In this document: in pieces, positions 16,702-26,403 of the stretch | How positions within the stretch are numbered: the stretch's first letter is position 1 | How the letters are laid out: the number at the start of each line of letters is the position of its first letter | Source of the DNA: Nocardioides sp. zg-1230 | GTDB taxonomy: Bacteria; Actinomycetota; Actinomycetes; Propionibacteriales; Nocardioidaceae | Length of the DNA: 64,000 nt | Direction of reading: 5' to 3' | Assembly: GCF_013155335.1 (NCBI RefSeq) | Contig: NZ_JABJQZ010000002.1 | Span: 496,001-560,000 of the forward strand | Position numbers and translations under genes: made by a program | Notes under the pieces: model-generated | Told to the model about the DNA's origin: nothing | Database searches by the model: none | What the model saw: only the letters and a program-made list of their open reading frames with translations

Positions 16702-17805
16702 ATGGTCGCTTTCCTCCAGCACACCCCCACACGTCGGTCGTACGCCGACCTGACCGAGGCCGAGGTCGACGAGATCGGCCGCACCCTGGACGCCCTGCGC
16801 GCGGAGGTCATCGCCGACCGCGGCGCGAGCGACGCGGCGTACGTCCGCCGAGTCATCGCCGTCCAGCGCTGCCTGGAGGTGGCCGGGCGGCTGGTCCTCC
16901 TCGGCAGTCGCAGCCGCACCGCGTGGTGGCTGGGCACCACCTCGCTCGCGCTGTCGAAGGTGCTCGACAACATGGAGATCGGGCACAACGTGCTCCACGG
17001 GCAGTGGGACTGGATGCGGGACCCGCGGATCCACTCCTCGACCTGGGACTGGGACCACGCGTCCGCCCCGGAGCAGTGGCGGCGTGCCCACAACGACCGG
17101 CACCACGTCAACACCAACGTGCTCGGCAAGGACAACGACCTCGGCTACGGCATCCTGCGCGTCGACGAGGCCCAGGAGTGGGAGCCGCGCCACCTCGCCC
17201 AGCCGCTGTGGAACCTCGTGAACGCGTGCATCTTCGAGTACGGCATCGCGATGTACGACCTCGACCTCGGTGAGTCCCTCCGCACGGGCAGCGGCTTCTC
17301 CGAGCAGCAGAAGGGCGAGATGCGTACGACGGGGCGCCGGGCCGCCCGCAACGCGTTCCGCGACTACGTCCTGCACCCGCTGCTGTCCGCGCCGACCGGC
17401 TCGGCCCGCACGACCCTGACCGCCAACCTGGTGGCCAACCTGGTCCGCAACGTGTGGAGCCACTCGGTGATCATGTGCGGCCACTTCCCCGAGGGCGTGG
17501 AGACGTTCGAGGTCGCCGAGATCGACGAGCACGAGACGCGCGGGCGGTGGTACGTCCGGCAGATGCTGGGCTCCGCCGACATCTCCGGGCCGCCGCTGCT
17601 CCACGTGCTGTGCGGCAACCTCTCGCACCAGATCGAGCACCACCTCTTCCCGGACCTGCCCAGCAACCGCTACCGCGAGGTCGCCGGCCCGGTCCGCGAG
17701 CTCTTCGAGCGCCACGGCCTCGCCTACAACACAGCGCCGCTGTGGAAGCAGGTCGGCAGCGCGTGGAAGAAGGTCCTCCGGCTGTCGCTGCCGCCGAGGC
17801 GCTGA
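16702..17805 (+). CDS. Membrane fatty acid desaturase
   Basis: A 367-residue membrane di-iron desaturase (acyl-lipid/acyl-CoA type). All three His boxes are present: GHNVLHGQ (HX4H), HNDRHHVNTN (HXXHH) and HQIEHHLFPDLPSNRY (HXXHH). Hydrophobic segments near 70-95 and 210-245 anchor it. It probably introduces a double bond in membrane fatty acids, using a ferredoxin partner not encoded nearby. It is immediately followed (no gap) by the GCS2 ligase. Confidence 0.9.
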   Translation: MVAFLQHTPTRRSYADLTEAEVDEIGRTLDALRAEVIADRGASDAAYVRRVIAVQRCLEVAGRLVLLGSRSRTAWWLGTTSLALSKVLDNMEIGHNVLHGQWDWMRDPRIHSSTWDWDHASAPEQWRRAHNDRHHVNTNVLGKDNDLGYGILRVDEAQEWEPRHLAQPLWNLVNACIFEYGIAMYDLDLGESLRTGSGFSEQQKGEMRTTGRRAARNAFRDYVLHPLLSAPTGSARTTLTANLVANLVRNVWSHSVIMCGHFPEGVETFEVAEIDEHETRGRWYVRQMLGSADISGPPLLHVLCGNLSHQIEHHLFPDLPSNRYREVAGPVRELFERHGLAYNTAPLWKQVGSAWKKVLRLSLPPRR

Positions 17806-18909
17806 GTGTCGTCACACGTTCCGCCCCACGCACCGGGAGGCGAGTTCACCGTCGGCGTGGAGGAGGAGCTGATGCTCGTCGACGACGCCGACGAGCTGAT
17901 GGGTGCGGCGGCAGGGCCGCTCGTCGAAGCCATGTCGCAGACCGGGTCGGACGAAGGCGTGGTCACCGGCGAGATCTACGTCGACCAGGTCGAGCTCAAC
18001 ACCCCGGTGTGCCGCAGCGCCGAGGACGCGTGGAGCTCGTTGCGCGACCTCCGTGCCCTCGTCGCCAAGCAGGGTGGCCAGGTCCTGGCCTGCGGGGTGC
18101 ACCCGACCGCGCCCGTCGGCGTCCCCGACATCACCACCTCGCCGCGCTACGACCGCATCATCGACGAGTACGCCGGCCTGCTGCGCACGCCGACCGCGGC
18201 CCTGCAGGTGCACGTCGGGCTGCCCGACGAGCACACCGCGATGCTGGCCTACCGCGGCCTGCGCAACCGCCTGCCGCTGCTGCGCGCACTGGCCGCGGGA
18301 TCGCCGTACTGGCACGGGCTGGACTCGGGTCAGGCCACGGCACGGGCGGCCATCATCCGGTCCTACCCCCGCACCACCATGCCGCCGCTGCTGCGGTCGT
18401 GGAACGACTACGTCGCGCGCACCGAGGCGCTGATGACGGCGGCCGAGGCGTCCGACCACACCTACGTGTGGTGGGAGATGCGTCCGCGACCGCTGCTGGG
18501 GACGTTGGAGGTGCGGGTCATGGACGCCGTGCCGTCCCTGGCGACCGTCGCTGCGTTGACCTCACTGGTGCAGGGCATCGCCCGACGCGCGGTGGAGTCG
18601 CCCGACGAGGTCGACCTCGACGACGACGTGCTCGCCGTCAACGACCACCGGGCGGCGCGCTACGGCCTCGACACCCGCGTCGTGGACGTGGACGGATCGC
18701 TGCGCCCCCTGCGCGAGGTCGCCGCGAGGGTGGTCACCGAGGCGCGGGACGTGCTCGCTGCCGACCGCCTGGACGCGCCGCTCGAGCAGCTCGAGCGCGA
18801 GCTCGCGGGGGAGACCGAGCCCAACCGCCAGCGACGGGTGGTCGCGGCCGGCGGAATGCCCGCCCTCCTCGCCGACCTCGTCGCCCGCACCACCGACCTC
18901 GACGGCTGA
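17806..18909 (+). CDS. Carboxylate-amine ligase, glutamate-cysteine ligase family 2 (YbdK-like)
   Basis: A 367-residue ATP-dependent ligase. Recognisable GCS2/YbdK features are TVGVEEELMLVD at the start, VDQVELNTPVC, LACGVHPTAPVG, LQVHVGLPD and WWEMRPRPLLGTLEVRVMDAVPS. Family members ligate glutamate to cysteine or to unknown amines; actinobacteria use mycothiol, so the real substrate is uncertain. GTG 17806 directly follows the desaturase TGA. Confidence 0.9.
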   Translation: MSSHVPPHAPGGEFTVGVEEELMLVDDADELMGAAAGPLVEAMSQTGSDEGVVTGEIYVDQVELNTPVCRSAEDAWSSLRDLRALVAKQGGQVLACGVHPTAPVGVPDITTSPRYDRIIDEYAGLLRTPTAALQVHVGLPDEHTAMLAYRGLRNRLPLLRALAAGSPYWHGLDSGQATARAAIIRSYPRTTMPPLLRSWNDYVARTEALMTAAEASDHTYVWWEMRPRPLLGTLEVRVMDAVPSLATVAALTSLVQGIARRAVESPDEVDLDDDVLAVNDHRAARYGLDTRVVDVDGSLRPLREVAARVVTEARDVLAADRLDAPLEQLERELAGETEPNRQRRVVAAGGMPALLADLVARTTDLDG

Positions 18910-18943
18910 GCGGCGTACGCCGACGGCAGTCGCGGCCGACAAC

Positions 18944-18982
18944 GGGGAGGATCGTCCTGACATGTCGAGGACGATCCTCCCC
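18944..18982. terminator. Bidirectional hairpin terminator
   Basis: A perfect 15-bp stem (GGGGAGGATCGTCCT and its complement) with a 9-base loop, between the converging GCS2 and FAD/TTC38 genes. Confidence 0.88.
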
Positions 18983-18989
18983 ACTGTGC

Positions 18990-21658
18990 TCAGTACGTCG
19001 TCGAGTCGACTGCCGTGCGCGCCGTGCCGAGCACGGCGCGGCGCCGAGCGTCGAGGGCGGACGAGCGGCGGGAGAGCCGCTGGTCGAGCAGCTCGGCCGC
19101 CTCCGTGGAGCGTCCCGCCATCGCCAGGACGTGCACGAGCGTGTCCTCGACCACCTCGCGCTGGGCCCGGCTGCCGCCCAGCGGCGCCATCGTCGCGACC
19201 ACACCGGTCAGCGTCGCCGCGGCGGCGTTCCACCGCTCCTCGACGACCTGGACGAGCCCGGTGCACAGGGGAGCGACGACGTCGCGAAGACCCGGTCGTC
19301 GCTCTGCCGGGCGTGGGCCTCCAGCCCGGTGAGCGCGGTGGCGTCGCCGTCGGCGGCGAGCAGCACGGCGCTGTGCATCGCGGCGAAAGGCGTCGGCGGC
19401 GCGGTGAGCCACTCCGCGGGGGCCTGCGCCCGGACCTCGGCGACGGGGAGGTCGTCGGTCCACGCACCGGTCACCCGGCCGCGCCACAGCAACGACCCGC
19501 TGTCGACCACGACCCTGCTGCCGCTGACGACCGAGGGTGCGAGCTCCCGGGCCCAGCGGCGGCGTACGGCCGCGACGTCGTCCTGCATGAGCTCGTGGAG
19601 CGCCGCGTGCCAGGAGAAGTGCGAGCGGTGGTTGGCCTCCGGCCCGCGGGTGCGGATCCACTCGTCGAGCCAGGCCAGACCGGCATCGTGGTCGCCGGTC
19701 TCGTAGTGGACGTGGGCGCGGGCGTGGACGGCATGCCCCGAGGCGGGCTCGACGGACAGGGCGTAGGAGGCCAGGTCCTCGGCCTCGCCCCAGCGCTCCT
19801 GGTCCTGGCGGACGAACGCCAGCTGGCCGGCGTACCACCAGTCGTCGCCGTAGGACCGGCCGAGGGACTCGACCAGCTGCGCGGTCTGGGTGCCGCTGGT
19901 GAGACCGCCGAAGGCGACGGTCGACACCGTGACGCTGACCGCGAGGGCGTCGCGGGGGAAGAGGCGTACGTGCCGGAGCAGGGCCGCTGCGCCCGTCGCC
20001 TCGTCGGCGCGCAGCCGGGTGGTGACGGCGTCGAGGAAGGACGACTCGCGGTCGTCGAGGTGGCGGTCGGACGCGGCCCGGTGGGCGGCACGCAGCGACT
20101 CGCGCCAGTGCGTGGTGGCGCCCCACTCGTGCCCGAGCAGCGCCAGGGCCGCGTGGGCCTGGACGAAGCCCCCGTCCGCGGCGACCGCCGCGTCGAGTCC
20201 CTCCTCCACGCCGTCCTGCAGGCGCAGGAGGCGACCGAGCGCGGCGTTGTAGAGCTCGGCGGCGTCCTGGCTGGCGGAGAGGGTGAGTCCGTAGGGGTCG
20301 ACCGGTCGGCGGCGGGCCTCGCCGTGCAGCGACCGTGCGACGATCCGAGCCACGTCGTAGGCCTGCTCGCGGATCTCCGGCATGGCGGTGGACTCCCACA
20401 GGTTGCCGCGGCGCAGCGAGCCGACGGCGAGGAAGGGGAGCGTGTCGGGCAGGGTGCCGAGGATGCGTCCGTCGTCGGCGGTGTCGATTCCCAGTCCAGC
20501 CGGGCCGGGACGGACCAGGCCCGACTGCGCGAGTCGGGTGAGCAGCGGGTCGGCGGCGATGGTGCCGACGGGGCCGGTGCAGTTGACCACGGCCGCCACC
20601 CGCAGCGTCGTCCCGTCGTCGAGGGTGACGTGGAGTGCGGACCGGTCGGCGCGTACGGCGGCCAGCGTGCCGCGGTGGCGCACCAGTCGCCCCACGGTGG
20701 CGACGGCGTCGAGCCGTCGCGACGTGGCCGGCGCCATCCGGTGGCGGTGCACGTCCCACGAGCGGGCGTCCTCGGTGATGAAGCGGCGCTTGTCGGCCTC
20801 CGACAGGCCCCGCCAGAGCTGGGCGGTGACCGGACGCAGGCCGTCGACGGCGGCGCGCCAGTCGCCGGTGGCCGCGACGGTCTCCTCCACGTGCGCGGCG
20901 AGCGTCGCGCGCAGCGTGTCGAGGTCCTGGGTGCGCGTGATCCCGGGCGGGGGCGGCACGGGGGGAGTCGTGGGCAGCACGTGCGGGTGCGGCACGGCGT
21001 CGGTGCGCGAGACCACGTGGATGGTGCGGTCGGGGCGGTCGGCGGTGATCGCGAGGTCGACCATCGTCAGGCCCGACCCGAGCATCAGCACGTCACCGAC
21101 CTCGGGGATCTCCTGCGTCCACGGGTCGGCGACGAGCCGGGGGTCGGCCGCCAGCTCGGGCGGGGCCCAGCCGGTGCCGGGCCGGCTTCCGGTGGCCAGC
21201 ACGACTGCGCGTGCCTCGAGCTGCTCCCCGTCGGAGAGCTCGACGACGAACCTGTCGTCGGCGCGAGTGACGTCGGCGACCTCGGCGTGGCGGCGTACGA
21301 GCCGGGCGTTGCCGGGGAACTCGGTCGCGGTGGTCAGCAGGCTCTCGACGTAGCGGCCGAAGACCGCGCGCGGGGCGAAGTCATGGGGCTGGAACCTCGG
21401 GTCGTGGTGGTTGCGGAGCCAGCGCAGGAAGTGCTCGGGGTCGCGGGGGAACGCGCTCATGCCCGAGGCCGGGACGTTGAGGAGGTGTCGCTCGTCGGTC
21501 GTGGAGTAGGCCTGGCCGCGCCCTGTGCTCGGCGCCGGGTCGACCAGCTCGACGCGGAAGCGCGAGGACAGGGCCGTCACCAGGTGGGTGGCCACCAGGG
21601 TGCCTCCCGCACCGGCACCCACCACGACGACCCGACAGTCACCCTCGTTCGTCCGCAC
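18990..21658 (-). pseudogene. FAD/NAD(P)-binding protein fused to TTC38-like TPR domain, one frameshift
   Basis: The N-terminal ~450 residues are a flavoprotein of the FAD-NAD(P)-binding (PF13454-like) type: RVVVVGAGAGGTLVATHL, then VLATGSRPGTGW, VLMLGSGLTMVDLAI, VNCTGP. The frame runs on into a TTC38-like repeat domain starting at VDPYGLTLSASQDAAELYN, with SGHAVHARAHVHYETG and HFSWHAALHELMQDD. Near 19286 the frame breaks. One added base (TTC-C-GC) restores a C-terminus ending AVDSTTY and a total of about 889 residues. GTG 21658 has GGGGAG upstream. A sequencing error is as likely as a true mutation. Confidence 0.75.
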
Positions 21659-21740
21659 GCCCGCTCCCCTCATAGTCCACTGAGTTACTTGACAAACGGT
21701 AGCAGGGCGGTCGCTCCCGCCGACTCGGGGGAGCGAGCGG

Positions 21741-21779
21741 GCGTGGCGCGGCACGCGCGTAGGTCGTGCCGCGCCACGC
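21741..21779 (-). terminator. Hairpin terminator after the DUF305 gene
   Basis: A perfect 15-bp stem (GCGTGGCGCGGCACG and its complement) with a 9-base loop, starting six bases downstream of the DUF305 stop. Confidence 0.85.
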
Positions 21780-21784
21780 GCCGG

Positions 21785-22417
21785 TCAGCGGTCGATCAGC
21801 TCCTCCATGAGCTCGATCTCGGCTGTCTGGCTCTCCTCGATCGACTCGGCCAGGGCGATGGCGTCGGGGAAGAGGCCCTCGGCCTGCTCGGTCTCGGCCA
21901 TCTCGATGGCGCCCTCGTGGTGCTCGATCATCATCTGCATCCACATGGTCTCGAACATGTTGGCGCCGGAGTCGCGGAGCTCGGCCAGGTCGTCGGGGTC
22001 CATCCCCATCCCGTCGCCCATGCCCATGTCGCCATCGCCCATGTGACTGTTGACGTGGTCGCGGGAGGTCTCGGGGACCTCCTCGCCCCAGTCGGTGAGC
22101 CAGTCGGCCATCATCTCGATCTCGGGAGCCTGGGCCTCCCGGATGTCCTCCGTCAGGCGGGCGAACTCCGGGGACAGCCGGCGACCCTGCGTCATGTCGA
22201 CCATCACCAGGGCGTCGGCGTGGTGCGGGATCATCTCGGTCGCGAACTCGACGTCGGCGTCGTTGTAGACGTCGCCGTTGGCTGCGGTGTGCTCGGCGGC
22301 GGGGGTGCCGCCCGAGGCGTCGTCCTCACCGCAGCCGGCGAGGCCGGCGCCGGTGAGGGTCAGGAAGAGCGCTGCCGCGGTGGCGCGGCGCGCGCGAACA
22401 TGCGTGCGTGCGGACAT
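21785..22417 (-). CDS. DUF305 lipoprotein
   Basis: A 210-residue exported lipoprotein with the lipobox LAGCG near residue 29. Two DUF305 repeats follow, with the paired His motifs EMIPHHADALVMVD and QMMIEHHEGAIEMAE, and a Met/Asp-rich linker (DMGMGDGMGMDP). DUF305 proteins are ferritin-like helical bundles often linked to copper or other metals; the Met-rich linker supports metal binding. It lies downstream of the His-rich membrane protein gene in the same orientation. Confidence 0.92.
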   Translation of the reverse strand: MSARTHVRARRATAAALFLTLTGAGLAGCGEDDASGGTPAAEHTAANGDVYNDADVEFATEMIPHHADALVMVDMTQGRRLSPEFARLTEDIREAQAPEIEMMADWLTDWGEEVPETSRDHVNSHMGDGDMGMGDGMGMDPDDLAELRDSGANMFETMWMQMMIEHHEGAIEMAETEQAEGLFPDAIALAESIEESQTAEIELMEELIDR

Positions 22418-22486
22418 GGGGGTCTCCTTGTCGGTGGTGTCCGTGCTGCTGTGAGGTCGCGTCAGCCGGCCGGGCCGGCGGGCGGC

Positions 22487-22945
22487 TCAGCAGCGGAGGA
22501 CCGACAGGGCGTGGAGGTCCGGTGGGGCGTGGGCGTTCCTGGCTGCGACCGGGGCGGTCGCGCTGCGCAGGGCCCGCGGACGTACGGCGACGAGGCCCGG
22601 CGCGGGGCGGACGAGCCGGAGCAGGGCGATCGCGGCGGTAGCGAGGACCGCGACGCACAGCCCGAGGACCTGCATCGCGTGCTGGCCGCCGTCGTGGCCA
22701 TCGCCGTCGAGCGTCGCCACGGGCGTCACCGGCGCCGCGTCGCGCGCTGCGTCGGGTGTTGCGTGCTGGGCACCGTGGTGCGCCGGGTGGTGCGCCGCGT
22801 GGTGCGCGTCCGTCACGCTCGACACGCTCTGGGTCGAGGCTGGGACTGGCACGGGGATCGGCTCGGCCGCGCTGGCGTGCGACGCAAGGCCGTGCATGGC
22901 GAAGATCGCCAGCAGGGCGAGCGCCGCCCACCACGTCCGGAGCAT
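22487..22945 (-). CDS. His-rich membrane protein (DUF6153-like)
   Basis: A 152-residue protein with an N-terminal signal/TM segment (WWAALALLAIFAMHGLASHASA), a His/Ala-rich periplasmic stretch (HHAAHHPAHHGAQHA), a second TM (about 93-113) and a short tail. The layout matches actinobacterial DUF6153 proteins, often found beside DUF305. It probably handles copper or another metal at the membrane together with the DUF305 lipoprotein (inference). Confidence 0.72.
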   Translation of the reverse strand: MLRTWWAALALLAIFAMHGLASHASAAEPIPVPVPASTQSVSSVTDAHHAAHHPAHHGAQHATPDAARDAAPVTPVATLDGDGHDGGQHAMQVLGLCVAVLATAAIALLRLVRPAPGLVAVRPRALRSATAPVAARNAHAPPDLHALSVLRC

Positions 22946-22954
22946 GCCTCCAGC

Positions 22955-23557
22955 CTAGGTCGCGCGTCGCATCACCACACGAGGGAACCTCGCCGAGGTG
23001 GCCTCGGTGCGTGCGGCGAGCTCGAAGCCGGCGTCCTCGAACAGCTTGCGGGTGCCGACGTAGGCCATCGTCAGGTCGACCTTCTGCCCGCGGTTGTCGA
23101 CCGGGTAGCCCTCGACGACCGGCGCGCCCTGCTGGACGGCGTACGCCACCGCACCCTCGAGCAGGACGTGGGAGATGCCGCGGCCCCGGTGCCCGGGACG
23201 AACCCGGATGCACCAGGCCGACCATGCCGGCTGGTCGTCGACGTGCGGGATCTTCGTGGAGCGGGCGAACGGCAGCTCGGCACGGGGCGCGACGGCCGCC
23301 CACCCGACGACCTCGTCGCCGTCGTAGGCGAGCACCCCGGGCTTGGTGCGCCTGCGCGTCAGGGACTCGACGTACGCACCGCGCGCGGGGCCGGCGAGCT
23401 CGCGGTTCTCCTTCGCGGGGATGCGGTGGCTCAGGCACCAGCACACGCTGGAGGCCGGGTTCTTCGGGCCCACCATCGTGCGCACGTCGTCGAACCGGGC
23501 GTGCGTCGCCGGGTGGACGACGAACCCGCGGGACCTCACGAGCGGCGTGCTGGCCAT
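22955..23557 (-). CDS. GNAT-family N-acetyltransferase
   Basis: A 200-residue acetyltransferase. The acetyl-CoA loop RPGHRGRGISHVLLEGAVAYA (motif A, R-x-x-G-x-G) is clear, preceded by WSAWCIRVRP and followed by the VEGYPVD and GTRKLFEDAGFELAAR segments. Conserved Cys-Trp-Cys (VCWCLSHR) near residue 40 is typical of a Gram-positive GNAT subgroup of unknown substrate. Confidence 0.87.
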   Translation of the reverse strand: MASTPLVRSRGFVVHPATHARFDDVRTMVGPKNPASSVCWCLSHRIPAKENRELAGPARGAYVESLTRRRTKPGVLAYDGDEVVGWAAVAPRAELPFARSTKIPHVDDQPAWSAWCIRVRPGHRGRGISHVLLEGAVAYAVQQGAPVVEGYPVDNRGQKVDLTMAYVGTRKLFEDAGFELAARTEATSARFPRVVMRRAT

Positions 23558-23604
23558 GTCGCCACGCTAGCCCCGCGCGCCGACACGCCCTGTTGAATGG
23601 AGGC

Positions 23605-24318
23605 ATGGGTACCGGACCGAGGATGCGCAGGATCGGCCTGCTGGGCGGGATGAGCTGGGAGAGCTCGGCCCTCTACTACGAGATCCTCAACGCGGCGGTG
23701 CGCGAGCGCCTCGGTGGCTACCACTCGGCGCGCGTGCTGATGTCGTCGGTCGACTTCGCGGAGGTCGAGGCCATGCAGGCCGCGGGGGAGTGGGAGGCCG
23801 CCGGCGCGCTGCTCGCGGCCGAGGGTGCCGCGCTGGAGGTGGCGGGCGCGGAGTGCCTCGTGCTCTGCACCAACACGATGCACAAGGTCGCCGACGCGAT
23901 CGAGGCGGCCACCGACGTCCCGCTGATCCACATCGTCGACGTGACCGCCGAGGCCGTCCGGGCGACCGGCTTGTCGCGGGTCGCGCTGCTCGGGACGCGG
24001 TTCACCATGGAGCAGGCGTTCGTCCGCGACCGGCTCGCCACGCACGGCATCGAGGCGCTCGTCCCGCCGGGGGAGGACCGCGAGCTGGTGCACGAGGTGA
24101 TCTACGGCGAGCTCGTCCACGGTGTCGTCCGCGAGGCGTCGCGGGCGGCGTACGTCGACGTGGTGGACCGGCTGGTCGCCGACGGGGCCGAGGGCGTGGT
24201 CCTCGGCTGCACCGAGATCGAGCTGCTGCTGCGACCCCAGGACGTCGACGTCCCCGTCTTCGCCACCACGCGGCTGCACGCGTTGGCGGCCGTCGACTTC
24301 GCCCTCAGCCGAGGGTGA
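23605..24318 (+). CDS. Aspartate/glutamate racemase family protein
   Basis: A 237-residue PLP-independent amino acid racemase. The signature IGLLGGMSWESSALYYEILN opens it and both catalytic Cys are present (LVLCTNTMHK and GCTEIELLL). Family members such as RacD or YgeA interconvert D/L-Asp, Glu or other residues. An internal ATG at 23623 (MRRIGLLGG) is the start used by most relatives and may be the true one. The 3' end overlaps the converging APH-like gene by 14 bases. Confidence 0.88.
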   Translation: MGTGPRMRRIGLLGGMSWESSALYYEILNAAVRERLGGYHSARVLMSSVDFAEVEAMQAAGEWEAAGALLAAEGAALEVAGAECLVLCTNTMHKVADAIEAATDVPLIHIVDVTAEAVRATGLSRVALLGTRFTMEQAFVRDRLATHGIEALVPPGEDRELVHEVIYGELVHGVVREASRAAYVDVVDRLVADGAEGVVLGCTEIELLLRPQDVDVPVFATTRLHALAAVDFALSRG

Positions 24319-25186
24319 CGTCGCGCACGACCAGGTCGAGCCAGTCGTCGAGGCGCCCGAGCTGGTCGGTGCGGCCGAACAGTGGCCGCTTACCCGGTGG
24401 CGGGAGGTAGCCCACGGCGTCCATCACGAGCCAGTGGGCATCGGCCCGGGTGCCGGTCTCGGCGGCGTAGTGCTGGAGGAGCTCGAGCGCCGGGTGAGTG
24501 CCGTACGCCAGTGCTAGGTTGGACGCCGCGTGGGCCGCGTCGAGCCACGCTGGGCCGGTCGAGGTCTCCACCCAGTCGACCACCCCGGTGATCGCGTCCC
24601 CGGACCACAGCAGGTTGCGGTGGCTGAAGTCGCGGTGCAGGAACGTCGGTTCGTACGCCGGTGCCGGCCCGGCCAGCACCTCGAAGGCGCGGCGCCACGA
24701 CTCCGGGTGACGCGACCAGGATGGAACGACCCACTTCTCCTCCCACGCCCAGGACTGGAAGGTGCGGAACGGCTCGGCCGGATGCTGGTCGTGGATCGTC
24801 GCCAGCAGGTCGGCCATCGCCCCCAGCTGCCGGTCACCGGGCTCGTGGCTGTCCTCGAGCAGCTCACCGTCGAGGCGGGACATCAGGTGCGCGGCGACGC
24901 CGGCCACCCTTCCGTCCGCGTCGAGGGCGAGGCTCCTCGGCGCCGGCACGGGCGTCTCGGCCATGGCCAGCTGCGCGTCCCGCTCACGGCTCGTCAGCGC
25001 GGCTCCGTGGGTGCGCCACGGCTCGGCGGTCATCAGCCGGAGCACCGACTCGCTGCCGTCGTCGTGCCGCAGCGCGAGCATCGTCGACGTCAGGCCGCCG
25101 ACGAGGGCGTCGTACGACGTCACCCGCGACCCGGTCGCGGAGCCGGCCCAGGCGAGTGCGGTTGGGAAGTCCACGTCGTCCGGCAC
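24305..25186 (-). CDS. Aminoglycoside phosphotransferase-fold (APH) kinase-like protein
   Basis: A 293-residue APH-superfamily protein. The catalytic loop is HRDFSHRNLLW and the metal Asp lies in GVVDWVETS; an N-lobe with VLRLMTAEPW precedes them. Family members phosphorylate antibiotics, sugars, choline or other small molecules, so resistance should not be assumed. GTG 25186 is preferred because upstream sequence is non-coding hairpin DNA. Confidence 0.85.
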   Translation of the reverse strand: MPDDVDFPTALAWAGSATGSRVTSYDALVGGLTSTMLALRHDDGSESVLRLMTAEPWRTHGAALTSRERDAQLAMAETPVPAPRSLALDADGRVAGVAAHLMSRLDGELLEDSHEPGDRQLGAMADLLATIHDQHPAEPFRTFQSWAWEEKWVVPSWSRHPESWRRAFEVLAGPAPAYEPTFLHRDFSHRNLLWSGDAITGVVDWVETSTGPAWLDAAHAASNLALAYGTHPALELLQHYAAETGTRADAHWLVMDAVGYLPPPGKRPLFGRTDQLGRLDDWLDLVVRDVTLG

Positions 25187-25206
25187 GCCGCGACGGTAGC
25201 GGGTGC

Positions 25207-25269
25207 CGCACGTGCGGCGGCTCTGGCCCTCGAACGGCCGATTCGAGGGCAACATGCGCCGCACGTGCG
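25207..25269. repeat. Nested palindromic hairpin element 1
   Basis: The outer 13-bp arms (CGCACGTGCGGCG / CGCCGCACGTGCG, each containing CACGTG) and inner 9-bp arms (GCCCTCGAA / TTCGAGGGC) are separated by a symmetric 6x6 internal loop; the terminal loop is 7 bases. It lies upstream of the APH-like gene. Confidence 0.85.
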
Positions 25270-25290
25270 ACGGGCTGGGGCCCGACCGCC

Positions 25291-25351
25291 ACACGTGTCC
25301 GAGATGTCGCCCTCGGATCGGCAACCGAGGGGCGACTTCACGGACACGTGT
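25291..25351. repeat. Nested palindromic hairpin element 2 (possible acdS terminator)
   Basis: Same architecture as element 1 with different bases. The outer 11-bp arms are ACACGTGTCCG / CGGACACGTGT; a 4x4 internal loop and an 11-bp inner stem with one bulge follow; the terminal loop is 8 bases. It ends 12 bases after the acdS stop and could terminate that transcript. Confidence 0.85.
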
Positions 25352-25362
25352 CCAGGGAGCGC

Positions 25363-26403
25363 TCAGCCCTGGGCAGGCCAGAGCGAGTGATAGGCGTTGA
25401 TCGCCGGCTGCCCGCCGAGGTGGGCGTAGAGCACGTGCGAGTCGGCGGGGATCTCCCGGGAGGTGACCAGGTCGATCAGCCCGGCGAGGGACTTCCCCTC
25501 GTAGACGGGGTCGGTGATCATCGCCTCGAGCTGCGCGCCGAGCGCCATCGCCTCCATCGTCGAGTCCACGGGCAGGCCGTAGAGCTCGCCGGCCCATCCC
25601 TCGAGGACGGTGATCTCGTCATCGCGGAGATCCCGGCCGAGCTCGATCAGCTCCGCGGTGTGGCGGGCGATGCGGGCCACCTGGTCGCGGGTCTTCTCGA
25701 TCGTGGCGCTGGCGTCGATGCCGAGCACGCGACGTCGTACGCCGGTGAGGTCCTCCAGTGCGGCGAACCCGGCGATCATCCCGGCGTGCGTGGAGCCGGT
25801 GACCGTGCAGACCACGATCGTGTCGAAGGTGACGCCGAGCGCCTTCTCCTGCTCGGCCACCTCGAAGGCCCAGCTCGCGAACCCGAGACCACCGAGGCGG
25901 TGCTCGCTGGCGCCGGCCGGGATGGCGTACGGCGTGCCGCCCCCCTCCTCGACCTCGCGGATCGCGTCCTTCCAGGAGTCTCGGATGCCGATGTCGAAGC
26001 CGTGGGGGTCGAGGCGCGAGTCGGCGCCCATCATCCGGCTGAGCAGGATGTTGCCCACCTGGGTGTTGGTCGGGTCGTCCCACGGCACCCACTTCTCCTG
26101 CACCAGCCGGCACTTGAGACCGAGGTGGGCGGCGACGGCGGCGACCTGGCGGGTGTGGTTGGACTGGTAGCCGCCGATGGACACGAGCGTGTCGGCGCCG
26201 GAGGCGAGCACGTCGGGGACGATGTACTCCAGCTTGCGGACCTTGTTGCCGCCGAACGCGAGAGGGCTGCTCACGTCCTCGCGCTTGGCCCACACGGTCG
26301 CACCGCCACCCCGGCCGGCGAGGTGCTGCGTCAGCCGCGTCAGCTCGTGGATCGGGGAGGGGCCGAACGTCAGCGGGTGACGTGGGAACTGGTCGAGGAT
26401 CAC
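25363..26403 (-). CDS. acdS: 1-aminocyclopropane-1-carboxylate deaminase
   Basis: A 346-residue PLP enzyme that splits the ethylene precursor ACC into 2-oxobutyrate and ammonia. The family sequence is kept throughout ([22 protein letters not shown] Lys in [41 protein letters not shown]). The residues that separate true ACC deaminase from D-cysteine desulfhydrase are present: Tyr-Glu in DPVYEGKS and Leu in LYAHLGG. Its ATG overlaps the stop of the GntR gene (ATGA). It suggests a plant- or soil-associated life. Confidence 0.94.
   Translation of the reverse strand: MILDQFPRHPLTFGPSPIHELTRLTQHLAGRGGGATVWAKREDVSSPLAFGGNKVRKLEYIVPDVLASGADTLVSIGGYQSNHTRQVAAVAAHLGLKCRLVQEKWVPWDDPTNTQVGNILLSRMMGADSRLDPHGFDIGIRDSWKDAIREVEEGGGTPYAIPAGASEHRLGGLGFASWAFEVAEQEKALGVTFDTIVVCTVTGSTHAGMIAGFAALEDLTGVRRRVLGIDASATIEKTRDQVARIARHTAELIELGRDLRDDEITVLEGWAGELYGLPVDSTMEAMALGAQLEAMITDPVYEGKSLAGLIDLVTSREIPADSHVLYAHLGGQPAINAYHSLWPAQG

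Noticed and set aside
18962..23596. A 1544-codon open frame on the plus strand
   Set aside because: Runs opposite the FAD/TTC38, DUF305, His-rich and GNAT genes, all of which have clear motifs; shadow of GC-rich codons.
24305..25186. Aminoglycoside resistance gene
   Set aside because: Only the general APH fold motifs are present; chromosomal actinobacterial members act on many substrates, so resistance is not supported.
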